This document shows, piece by piece, positions 54,031 through 60,738 of a DNA stretch of 60,738 bases (position 1 is the stretch's first letter; each line of letters starts with the position of its first letter). The stretch comes from Hyphomicrobiales bacterium (lineage in GTDB: Bacteria; Pseudomonadota; Alphaproteobacteria; Rhizobiales; Beijerinckiaceae), in assembly GCA_947455455.1 (NCBI GenBank), contig CANGOE010000006.1, positions 1 to 60,738 on the forward strand, written 5' to 3'. The translations under genes were made by a program, and so were the position numbers. The notes beneath the pieces are model-generated. The model saw only the letters and a list, made by a program, of their open reading frames with translations, was not told where the DNA came from and did no database searches.

Positions 54031-54082
54031 GAAATCGCTGGCGCGCCCTAGGGGAATCGAACCCCTGTTTTCGCCGTGAAAG
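54031..54082. repeat. attR direct repeat within tRNA-Glu
   Basis: Identical to 41302-41353 over 52 bp. It covers the 3' 44 nucleotides of the intact tRNA-Glu and a few bases beyond its CCA. Integration has therefore kept a complete tRNA at this end. Confidence 0.93.
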
Positions 54083-54113
54083 GGCGACGTCCTAACCGCT
54101 AGACGAAGGGCGC
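54039..54113 (-). tRNA. tRNA-Glu (UUC anticodon)
   Basis: 75-nt cloverleaf on the minus strand, 5' end at 54113. Acceptor arm GCGCCCT pairs with AGGGCGC, followed by G and the encoded CCA. The anticodon loop is CTTTCAC with anticodon TTC, inside a CGCC/GGCG stem. The T loop is GGTTCGATTC-like (GGGGTTCGATTCCCC). It supplies the attachment site of the 12.8-kb element. Confidence 0.96.
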
Positions 54114-54127
54114 TTGCGATGAATTGG

Positions 54128-54156
54128 CTTATAGGGGCTTGTGAGGCGTTCGACAA
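54128..54156 (-). promoter_or_regulatory. tRNA-Glu promoter
   Basis: TTGTCG (54156-54151) and TATAAG (54133-54128) are spaced 17 bp on the minus strand, 15 bp before the tRNA 5' end. Confidence 0.6.
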
Positions 54157-54472
54157 GCACATGTTGGGGGTCTTGAACGCTTTTTTTACAACTCTTTTGA
54201 AAATCAGCGCTTTTTTAGTCCAGCCGCCGCGTCCAATCGAGAGGATAACCGGCCGATTTTGCCGCTAAGGTGTTGATAATCAAGCCTGCCCAAGCCATTG
54301 GCCGGATCGAAAGCCCGCAATCGGTCCGGTCTGTTTTTCCGATCATCGCAGATGATTTTTTGGGACACGATCCGCCAGCAGGCGGAATTTATGCCGCTCA
54401 TCCCCTTTGCAGACCCGCCAATCGTGCTAAAGCATCGCCCTAACTTGCAACTCCATCACGGACAGAGACAGC
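54157..54472. other. Non-coding gap before the EamA gene
   Basis: No gene with family features. Two T-runs (about 54181-54187 and 54212-54217) may mark terminators. Short open frames on both strands show no start signals I trust. Confidence 0.4.
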
Positions 54473-55378
54473 GTGAGCGATCAAACCGGAATCAGCCAGA
54501 CCAATGCCCGCCCCTCCACCGTTCTGGCGGGGATCGGCATGATGGCGCTCGGGATCTTCCTGTTTGTGGTCAATGACGTGCTGGGCAAATGGCTGGTGGC
54601 CACCTATTCGGTCGGCGAGGTCCTGTTGATCCGCTCGCTGGCCGCTGTGGTGTTGCTGGTGCCGATGGTCTGGCCGATGCTGAAGCGCGAGGGGCTGGCG
54701 CCGTTTGTCAACGTCAACCGCCCTGTCCTGCAACTGGCACGGATTGTCTGTTCCACGCTCGAAGTCGCCTGTTTTTATTGGGCGGTCACCGATCTGCCGC
54801 TGGCCAATGTGATCTGCTTCTATCTGGCCGGACCCATTTTTGTGACAGCCTTGTCCGTGCCGCTTCTGGGTGAGAAGGTTGATGCCAAACGCTGGTTGCT
54901 GGTGGTGTGCGGATTTGCCGGTGTTCTTGTCGCCTTGCAACCCACCAGCAGCGAATTCGGCTTTGGCGGGCTGATTGCCTTGCTGGGCAGTTTCACCTTT
55001 GCCTTGATGATCATCCTGTCGCGGATGCTCCGGGGCACGCCCGATCTGGTGCTGGTCTCGGGCCAGACCCTCGGCGCATTGGTGTTCGGCATCTTTGCCG
55101 CACCCTTTGCATGGATCGATCCCGGCCTGCTGGATGGGGCTTTGCTGGCCCTGCTGGGCGTTGTGGCGGCGATTGCGCATCTATGCGTGAACCGCTCGCT
55201 CAAACTGGCTCCCGCCGCTGTGGTGTCGCCTTATCTCTACACCCAGATCGTCTGGGGCGTGTTTTTCGGCTATGTGATCTTCGGCGATATCCCCGATCTC
55301 GCATTGGCGATCGGTTGCGTGATGATCATCGCCTCGGGCCTTGCCTTGCTGATGCTGGAACAAAAGTCCGGCGAGTAA
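54473..55378 (+). CDS. EamA/DMT-family exporter
   Basis: 301 residues from a GTG at 54473. Ten hydrophobic helices in two halves, with the EamA duplication (GEVLLIRSLAAVVLLVPMV in the first half; VVSPYLYTQIVWGVFFGYVIFGDIPD near the end of the second). Drug/metabolite-type transporters of the inner membrane move amino acids, metabolites or drugs; nothing here indicates the substrate. It ends four bases before the convergent GT-C-like gene. Confidence 0.87.
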   Translation: MSDQTGISQTNARPSTVLAGIGMMALGIFLFVVNDVLGKWLVATYSVGEVLLIRSLAAVVLLVPMVWPMLKREGLAPFVNVNRPVLQLARIVCSTLEVACFYWAVTDLPLANVICFYLAGPIFVTALSVPLLGEKVDAKRWLLVVCGFAGVLVALQPTSSEFGFGGLIALLGSFTFALMIILSRMLRGTPDLVLVSGQTLGALVFGIFAAPFAWIDPGLLDGALLALLGVVAAIAHLCVNRSLKLAPAAVVSPYLYTQIVWGVFFGYVIFGDIPDLALAIGCVMIIASGLALLMLEQKSGE

Positions 55379-55382
55379 CGGC

Positions 55383-57104
55383 TTATGGCAAAGGCCGGCC
55401 TGCGGCATCGACCAGCCGACAGCCTTTTTGCCGCCATGTCTGCGGATCAAGCAACAGAGTGATCAATTCGGGCAGTTCGGCCTTGCGTTGGGCATCCGGA
55501 CTGTCGAACGGTGTTTTGGCCCGATAGAGATGCACCGTGCCCATCGCGCAAATCCGGTCGACCATCGCCAGTTCCATTTTGCCGATGAACAGCCGCAAAG
55601 GCCGCTTCTGGTAAAAGGGATCATTGTCGATAAAATTGAACCCGTAGGGCATGTCGATCGTATCAACGAGAATGAAATCGGCTTTGATCGCCGCCAATTC
55701 ACGGTCGATCCGCCAATAGTGCAGGTTGTAATAGCCCGACACCGCCACAAGCAGGGGCAACACGCCCAGCAGGGTCAAGGTGCACCAGAAGCGCAGGCTC
55801 ACAGCCAGATTCTGCACCAGCGGCCGCCAAATCCGCTCCGGCTGTTGCAAACGCCGATAGCCGTAAGCGGCACACAGGCTCATGCCACCGAGAAAATGGT
55901 GCAAATAGCGATAGCCCCAGCCATGGCCCTGAAACGGCACGAACAGCGTCACAACCAGCCCCATGGCCAGCATCGACAGCATGATGCCGCGCACCACCCT
56001 CACCTGCTTCCACAAGGGATAGCCTGCCACCACCGCAAACCACAAAGCGGGGTTTTGCCAGACCACAAAACGCAACAGATTATAGGGCATCAGTGTTGCC
56101 TGATGGGCATGTTCGGCGGGGGCTGTCAGATGCTCCAGCACCAGCGCGATGCTGGGGGCCAAAGCACTGCCAAAAGCCAGCGCCTGCGTCATCAGGGTTT
56201 GCTCGCCTTGCGAGGGCATGGCGGCCGTCCAGAATTCGGGCAGGCTGTAATGGCGATAACGGCTCCAGACCAGCACGCCGACCACCGCAGGCAGTGCCGT
56301 GGCAAACAGGCGCGGATAATCGCGCCCCCTCCACCATTCCCATGCGAAGCCCAGCGCAAAAAACGGGAAATAGGCCCATTGATGCAGGCCCGAAGCCACA
56401 AAACCCAGCACAATGGCGGCCAGCCAAGCCGATCGGCGATCCGACATCATCAAGCGCAACCACAGCATGTCGATGAACAGATGCGCCGTCATCGCGTAAA
56501 CCGTGGCGCCGGTCATCAGGATTTGCGGCGAGGTCGCCAGCATCACCCCCCCGAACAAGGCCGCATCGGGACTGTCGGGCAGGAGCTTGCGGATGATGTC
56601 ATAGGTCACAACCACCGTGCCTGCCACCATCAGGGCATCGATCAGGTTGGGCACACCAAGGGTAATAAAGGGCAGATGCAACAGGGCATTGAGCGGCAGA
56701 TACATCGAGTGATGCAGGGAGTGGTCCGGCGTGGCCTTCACATAAAGCCGCTCGAATATCTGGATCAGATCACGGAACATTTCCGGTATAGGTGCCGCCA
56801 GCACGCCTTTTGAGAAAATGGCGGCATCGTAGAACACCATTTTTTCGTCAATACTGAGGGGAAACGAGCGCAAGACCGCGACGCCGATCAGCAGGCTCGC
56901 GATACAAGCCGCCGCCGCAATGGCCAGCATGAGGCGATGATAGCCCCTTGCATCGGTTGCCGGACCAACCCAACACAGGCCCGAAGTGGTGATGCGCCCC
57001 TTGCGGTGCAGAGAGACAGCGAAAAGCGCCGCCGCCAAGCCCACCATGAACAAGACAGGCAAATCCTGCCCGATAAAGAAAAAAATCTTTGTAATGTCAT
57101 GCAT
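55383..57104 (-). CDS. Polytopic membrane protein, GT-C glycosyltransferase-like
   Basis: 573 residues with about ten to twelve hydrophobic helices. The first large loop carries the acidic motif LSIDEKMVFYDAAIF, in the place of the catalytic acidic pair of GT-C transferases (ArnT/PMT type). A soluble C-terminal domain follows (ADFILVDTIDMPYGFNFIDNDPFYQKRPLRLF). Such proteins transfer sugars from polyprenyl-phosphate donors at the periplasmic face. No clear neighbour supports a specific glycan. The start at 57104 has only a weak ribosome-binding site. Function is inferred from fold pattern alone. Confidence 0.65.
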   Translation of the reverse strand: MHDITKIFFFIGQDLPVLFMVGLAAALFAVSLHRKGRITTSGLCWVGPATDARGYHRLMLAIAAAACIASLLIGVAVLRSFPLSIDEKMVFYDAAIFSKGVLAAPIPEMFRDLIQIFERLYVKATPDHSLHHSMYLPLNALLHLPFITLGVPNLIDALMVAGTVVVTYDIIRKLLPDSPDAALFGGVMLATSPQILMTGATVYAMTAHLFIDMLWLRLMMSDRRSAWLAAIVLGFVASGLHQWAYFPFFALGFAWEWWRGRDYPRLFATALPAVVGVLVWSRYRHYSLPEFWTAAMPSQGEQTLMTQALAFGSALAPSIALVLEHLTAPAEHAHQATLMPYNLLRFVVWQNPALWFAVVAGYPLWKQVRVVRGIMLSMLAMGLVVTLFVPFQGHGWGYRYLHHFLGGMSLCAAYGYRRLQQPERIWRPLVQNLAVSLRFWCTLTLLGVLPLLVAVSGYYNLHYWRIDRELAAIKADFILVDTIDMPYGFNFIDNDPFYQKRPLRLFIGKMELAMVDRICAMGTVHLYRAKTPFDSPDAQRKAELPELITLLLDPQTWRQKGCRLVDAAGRPLP

Positions 57105-57177
57105 GGAAACCGGCTCTGGTCAGTCAAAAAAATGATTAAAAAAACAAACGCAACGCCACTCAATTCATAAAACCCCA

Positions 57178-57222
57178 GACAGGCGAAGTCCAGACGGGGG
57201 TATCCCGACAGGCGAAGTCCAG
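57178..57222. repeat. Short direct repeat before recJ
   Basis: GACAGGCGAAGTCCAG occurs twice, at 57178-57193 and 57207-57222, in the non-coding strip between the GT-C-like gene start and the recJ stop. Possibly a remnant of duplication; no function evident. Confidence 0.5.
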
Positions 57223-57241
57223 CTGAACGGATTGCTTCCGC

Positions 57242-59050
57242 TTATTGCGGATCGGCCAGATCCGTCACCTGGATTTGCACGCGGTCCGCCCCGCCCCAGC
57301 GATCGGGTGTCAGCCGTCCGGCCACATGCACCATCTGGTCACGACGCGACAGCAAAGCGTCGCCCAACGGCTTGCCGATACAGCGGAAGGCAATGCCCTT
57401 GATGGTACGCCCATCGCCCGCCTTGAACTGCATCCGCAAATGGCTTTCGCCGACAGGTGCCAGCTGGATCAAGCGATGGGACGGCAGAACAAACACCGGA
57501 TCGGGATGGCTGGAACCGAACGGACCCGCCTTGTCGATATCGACCAGCAAGGCCGGTGTCGCGCCGGCGGCCGTCACCGCGGCATCGATCATCAAACTCG
57601 GATCCTGCCGCGCGATCGCTACGGCATCAGCCAACCGGCTTTCCAGAAAGGCATGGAAGGGTGCAATGCTGTCTGCCGACAGTGTCACGCCTGCGGCCAT
57701 GGCATGGCCGCCGCCTTTGAGCGCCAGCCCCTGCTCGACCGCCTGCCGCACGACCTTGCCGAGATCGACCCCGGGGATCGACCGGCCGGAACCTGTCGCC
57801 TGCCCCTGCTTGTCGAGCGCCAGCGCAAAGGCCGGACGGCCAAACCGCTCTTTCAGTCGCGAGGCGACAAGGCCGACCACGCCGGGGTGCCAGTCATGGG
57901 CCGAGGTCAGCAAGACCGAGCCCTGGCTTTCATCCATCCCGACCTGCAATAGGGCTTCGGCCTCTCCCGCTTCCACCATGCCGGCCTCGATCACCTGCCG
58001 GTCGCGGTTGAGCGCGTCAAGCTGGGTGGCCATGGCCTTGGCGGCCTCCTCGTCCGGTTCCAGCAACAGCCGCGCCCCCAAAGCGGCATCGCCGATGCGT
58101 CCGCCCGCATTGATGCGCGGGCCCAGCAAAAACCCCAAATGCCACGCTTCCGCCGGACCATCGAGCCGCGAGGCATCGGCCAAAGCGCGAAGCCCGGGGC
58201 GCTGGCGCTGGCGGATGATCTGCAAGCCTTGCCGCACAAAGGCGCGGTTCAAGCCTTTGAGCGGCACCACATCGGCCACGGTTGCCAAAGCCACCAGATC
58301 GAGCTGGCCAAGCAAATCAGGTTCGCGGCGCCCGGCAGTCCAATGGCCCATCTGGCGCAAACGGCGGTTGAGGGCCACTAGTGTCAGAAACACCACGCCC
58401 GCCGCGCATAAATGCCCGAGGCCGGACAGATCATCCAACCGGTTCGGATCAACCACCGCAACGGCTTGCGGCAGGATTTCGGGGGCCTGATGGTGGTCCA
58501 GCACCACCACATCACAGCCAGCCGTCCGGATTTGGGCAATCACCTCGTGGCTGGTCACGCCGCAATCCACCGTCACGATCAGCGCGGCCCCCTGGGCATG
58601 CAGTTGTTGCAGGGCTTCAACATTGGGGCCATAGCCCTCGGTCATCCGGTCGGGGATGTGAAACAGACAGCGCACACCGGCCGCCTGCAACCCCTCCACC
58701 AGCAGGGCCACCGAACACGCGCCGTCGACATCATAATCACCGAACACGCCCACCATCTGCCCGCGTGTCACAGCCAAAGCCAGCCGTTCCACCGCCTGCT
58801 CCATATCGCGCAGAACCAGTGGATCGGGCATCAGATCGCGCAAGCGCGGTTGCAAAAACCCCTCGGCCTGCTCGACCGACACACCGCGCCCCGCCAGAAT
58901 CCGGGATAAGGCATCCGACAGGCCCAGTTCCTGCACCATCGACAAGGCCCCGGCATGCGCCACGTCATCCAGACGGTCGCGCCAGCGTTGCCCTGTCAAA
59001 GAGCGTGACACTTTCAAAAATGTGTTTCCTGCAGAATGGTTGGCCGTCAT
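57242..59050 (-). CDS. recJ: Single-stranded-DNA-specific exonuclease RecJ
   Basis: 602 residues, normal length for RecJ. DHH-family motifs: GVFGDYDVDGACSVALL (motif I) near residue 100, TVDCGVTSHE, and VVLDHHQAPE (DHH) near 185; then the DHHA1-type GGGHAMAAG and an OB-fold C-terminus. It degrades single-stranded DNA 5'-3' in recombination and mismatch repair. The upstream 100 bp are non-coding and the ribosome-binding site is weak. Confidence 0.95.
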   Translation of the reverse strand: MTANHSAGNTFLKVSRSLTGQRWRDRLDDVAHAGALSMVQELGLSDALSRILAGRGVSVEQAEGFLQPRLRDLMPDPLVLRDMEQAVERLALAVTRGQMVGVFGDYDVDGACSVALLVEGLQAAGVRCLFHIPDRMTEGYGPNVEALQQLHAQGAALIVTVDCGVTSHEVIAQIRTAGCDVVVLDHHQAPEILPQAVAVVDPNRLDDLSGLGHLCAAGVVFLTLVALNRRLRQMGHWTAGRREPDLLGQLDLVALATVADVVPLKGLNRAFVRQGLQIIRQRQRPGLRALADASRLDGPAEAWHLGFLLGPRINAGGRIGDAALGARLLLEPDEEAAKAMATQLDALNRDRQVIEAGMVEAGEAEALLQVGMDESQGSVLLTSAHDWHPGVVGLVASRLKERFGRPAFALALDKQGQATGSGRSIPGVDLGKVVRQAVEQGLALKGGGHAMAAGVTLSADSIAPFHAFLESRLADAVAIARQDPSLMIDAAVTAAGATPALLVDIDKAGPFGSSHPDPVFVLPSHRLIQLAPVGESHLRMQFKAGDGRTIKGIAFRCIGKPLGDALLSRRDQMVHVAGRLTPDRWGGADRVQIQVTDLADPQ

Positions 59051-59151
59051 GGATCGCCCGACATCAGGTTGCGGCGGACATCACCCGCCAATGACCCTAT
59101 CTACCAGCATTTTCGGCCCGATTCGGCATCTCTGTCTGCGGCAAATCGACC

Positions 59152-60075
59152 TTACGCGTCCGGCAGGCGGCGGTTGTAATGCAAATCGGCTTTGGAGGCG
59201 GCTTCCATCAACCGCTGTTGCGACAAATGCGCATAACGCTGGGTGGTGGCAATATTGGCATGGCCCAACAGCTCCTTGACATCATAAAGGGTCATCCCCT
59301 CATTGACGAGCGCGGATGCGAAAGAGTGACGCAGATCATGGATACGCACATCCGCCAATCCGGCCCGTTTGCGCGCGATATCCCACGGATAGAATAGTTG
59401 AGTATAAGGCTTACCCGTTGTGATATTCGGAAATATAAATTTGCACTCTCCCATGGTCTTTAAAGTAAATTTTTGAACATCCAACAGGATATTGATAGCC
59501 CCCTGCGACAGCGGAATAAAGCGCGGTTTGCCCGATTTGGACACCGGAACCACCCATTGGCGGGTGGCGAAATCCACATGTCCCCATTCGGCCTTCATCG
59601 CCTCGCTCTTGCGCGCGCCGGTCATCAGCAAAAACGGGATGATGAATTTCAGCATCGGGCTCTCGCTCTGGTCGATCGACAGCAACAGGCGGCGCGCTTC
59701 ATCGGGGGTGAGAAACCGGTCCCGATGCGGCGGCTCGCGGAACTGGCGAAAGCCGCGCGCCGGATTTTTGTCAAAGCCCGGAATTTCCATCTCGAACGCA
59801 TAGGACAAGGTCGCCTTCAGCCGCGCCAGCAAGCGGTTGCAGGTTGAAGCCATGAAACCGGCCTGCCTTTTTTGCAACAAAAACGCGGTAATGGCGGGCC
59901 GGTTGATCTCGTTCAACGCCATGTCCCCGAACACCGGAAACAGATGGTTATAAAACAACCCCCAATCCTGATGCGCCGCCCGCCGCGTCGCCAAAGCATG
60001 CGGCATGTAGTGATCGCAAACGAAACGTCTGTAATTTAATACACTATCGTGATGACGATGGACTGTGTCACTCAT
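59152..60075 (-). CDS. Tyrosine recombinase, second integrase
   Basis: 307 residues. Catalytic tyrosine-recombinase set: LMTGARKSEAMKAEW (first Arg), a Lys in VSKSGKPRFIPL, HDLRHSFASALVNEG (H-x-x-R), GHANIATTQ, and the nucleophile Tyr in RYAHLS. The N-terminal SAM-like domain is short. It is divergent from an XRE regulator across a very AT-rich 170-bp region and lies just after recJ. No tRNA or clear att repeat is visible around it, so it may mark the edge of another element beyond the window, or a domesticated recombinase. Confidence 0.9.
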   Translation of the reverse strand: MSDTVHRHHDSVLNYRRFVCDHYMPHALATRRAAHQDWGLFYNHLFPVFGDMALNEINRPAITAFLLQKRQAGFMASTCNRLLARLKATLSYAFEMEIPGFDKNPARGFRQFREPPHRDRFLTPDEARRLLLSIDQSESPMLKFIIPFLLMTGARKSEAMKAEWGHVDFATRQWVVPVSKSGKPRFIPLSQGAINILLDVQKFTLKTMGECKFIFPNITTGKPYTQLFYPWDIARKRAGLADVRIHDLRHSFASALVNEGMTLYDVKELLGHANIATTQRYAHLSQQRLMEAASKADLHYNRRLPDA

Positions 60076-60245
60076 GATAATAATCCACTATGCTTGATAA
60101 ATTGAGTGTCAACTTTTTTGCATATTAAATTCAAGATCATTTCTGAAAAATTTTCAAAAGTCCCATGTTTGCAACGATAATATCGATTGAAATAATTAAA
60201 AATAAATATTAAAATAATTAAATATTTCATATACTTAATCAAAAT

Positions 60246-60617
60246 ATGCGACCTCAAATCATGACCAGAAAAAAGACTGTTGAAACCAGTATCGAAAAGA
60301 GCAACAGAGCCCACCTGGCCGTCATGATAAGGGCCGGACGCACGGCGTTGGGTCTCTCCCAGCGTGAATTCGGTGAGTTGGTCGGTGTCCATTATTCATC
60401 CCTTGCACGGTTTGAAACGGGTCAATTACGCTTAAAGCCGGCGCATATTGAAACGATGCTCAAATTCCTGATGAATTCAGGTCTTGATATCGAGATATCG
60501 AAAGACAACGGCATCAACATCCACATCCCGCCCAACATTCTGGATGCGATGGAGACCATCGAGGGGATCAGGATGTCATTGCAATTTTACAAAGCATCCG
60601 AATTGGTCGGATTGTAA
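60246..60617 (+). CDS. XRE-family regulator
   Basis: 123 residues if started at 60246; an ATG at 60261 is also possible and neither has a clear ribosome-binding site. The helix-turn-helix is IRAGRTALGLSQREFGELVGVHYSSLARFETGQLRLKPAHIETML. The C-terminal half is non-family. It is divergent from the second integrase with an AT-rich promoter region between them, so the two probably share control. Confidence 0.8.
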   Translation: MRPQIMTRKKTVETSIEKSNRAHLAVMIRAGRTALGLSQREFGELVGVHYSSLARFETGQLRLKPAHIETMLKFLMNSGLDIEISKDNGINIHIPPNILDAMETIEGIRMSLQFYKASELVGL

Positions 60618-60663
60618 AAGACGAAACCAGAAAGACTAACGGCATCGTGGACTTGCCCCCATT

Positions 60664-60738
60664 TCAACGAACACTCAGGCTGTTGCGGTTTGAGCTGATC
60701 TGAACTCGCGAGGCGAGCGCATTTTCAGTCCTGAATGC
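60664..60738 (-). CDS. Possible 3' end of an IS transposase (partial)
   Basis: An open minus-strand frame enters from the window edge and stops at 60664-60666, ending SSNRNSLSVR. The bases just beyond (TGGACTTGCCCCC, from about 60651) look like an insertion-sequence terminal repeat of IS3-type elements. Only 24 codons are visible, so this is weak; it needs the next stretch of sequence. Confidence 0.3.
   Translation of the reverse strand, partial: AFRTENALASRVQISSNRNSLSVR

Larger units (their letters stand above)
41302..54082. mobile_element. Integrative element in tRNA-Glu (about 12.8 kb)
   Basis: Bounded by identical 52-bp direct repeats at 41302-41353 and 54031-54082, the second inside the intact tRNA-Glu gene. 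It encodes a tyrosine recombinase next to the left end, an excisionase-like HTH protein, a family A DNA polymerase, an XRE regulator, several small unknown proteins and a DUF4011 helicase-nuclease. No structural phage genes, so it is a satellite-like island or integrative element rather than a full prophage. It is AT-richer by eye than the flanks. Confidence 0.88.

Noticed and set aside
54204-54401. Short minus-strand gene upstream of the EamA gene
   Set aside because: No start signal or recognisable domain; composition is like random translation.

Overview
The window looks like chromosomal DNA of an alphaproteobacterium. It is GC-rich, its tRNA-Glu(UUC) gene encodes the CCA end, and it carries a TRAP transporter, FCD-type GntR control, an alphaproteobacterial-style RecJ and a type I secretion locus. 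I cannot name the genus. Almost every gene has a clear Shine-Dalgarno sequence, and neighbours are often coupled by TGATG or ATGA overlaps.

Bases 1-14430 hold a catabolic gene cluster running off the left edge. It encodes two thiolase-fold proteins without the thiolase cysteine (one next to a DUF35 zinc-ribbon partner), a tandem pair of class III CoA-transferases, three alpha/beta hydrolases, an SMP-30-type lactonase, an amidohydrolase, an SDR, a quinone-oxidoreductase-like MDR, a small dimeric alpha/beta-barrel protein and a NicX/M29-like metalloenzyme. A GntR/FCD regulator lies in the middle. A 12-bp palindrome close to ATGATGCATCAT occurs at four places: before the CoA-transferase operon, between the divergent amidohydrolase and SDR genes, over the gntR start codon, and before the NicX-like operon. 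This suggests one local regulon for uptake and breakdown of an unidentified carboxylate or aromatic-type compound. A 0.9-kb non-coding gap with three TGTCGACA palindromes separates the cluster from a TRAP transporter operon (15334-18296).

Bases 18385-41011 are almost all on the minus strand and concern the cell envelope and secretion. A seven-gene operon (27856 down to 18385) encodes exported proteins: a coiled-coil protein, a caspase-fold protein that has lost both catalytic residues, a small lipoprotein, a TPR protein, an uncharacterised 570-residue protein, and FlgT-like and CsgG-like proteins. Beside it are a secreted zinc metallopeptidase with CARDB repeats, an HlyD/HlyB pair and an approximately 1800-residue repeat protein with an RTX segment. 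I read this as a type I secretion system, two substrates and a possible envelope assembly complex. This is the strongest candidate for an undescribed system.

Bases 41302-54082 are an integrative element inserted in the 3' end of tRNA-Glu, bounded by 52-bp perfect direct repeats. It carries a tyrosine recombinase with arm-type sites at both ends, an excisionase-like HTH protein, a family A DNA polymerase, several unknown proteins, an XRE regulator and a large DUF4011/SF1 helicase-nuclease of the kind found in defence islands. The helicase-nuclease frame is cut by a single in-frame TAA.

The right end has an EamA exporter, a multi-membrane GT-C-like protein, recJ, a second tyrosine recombinase with a divergent XRE regulator, and what may be the end of an insertion sequence at the window edge.
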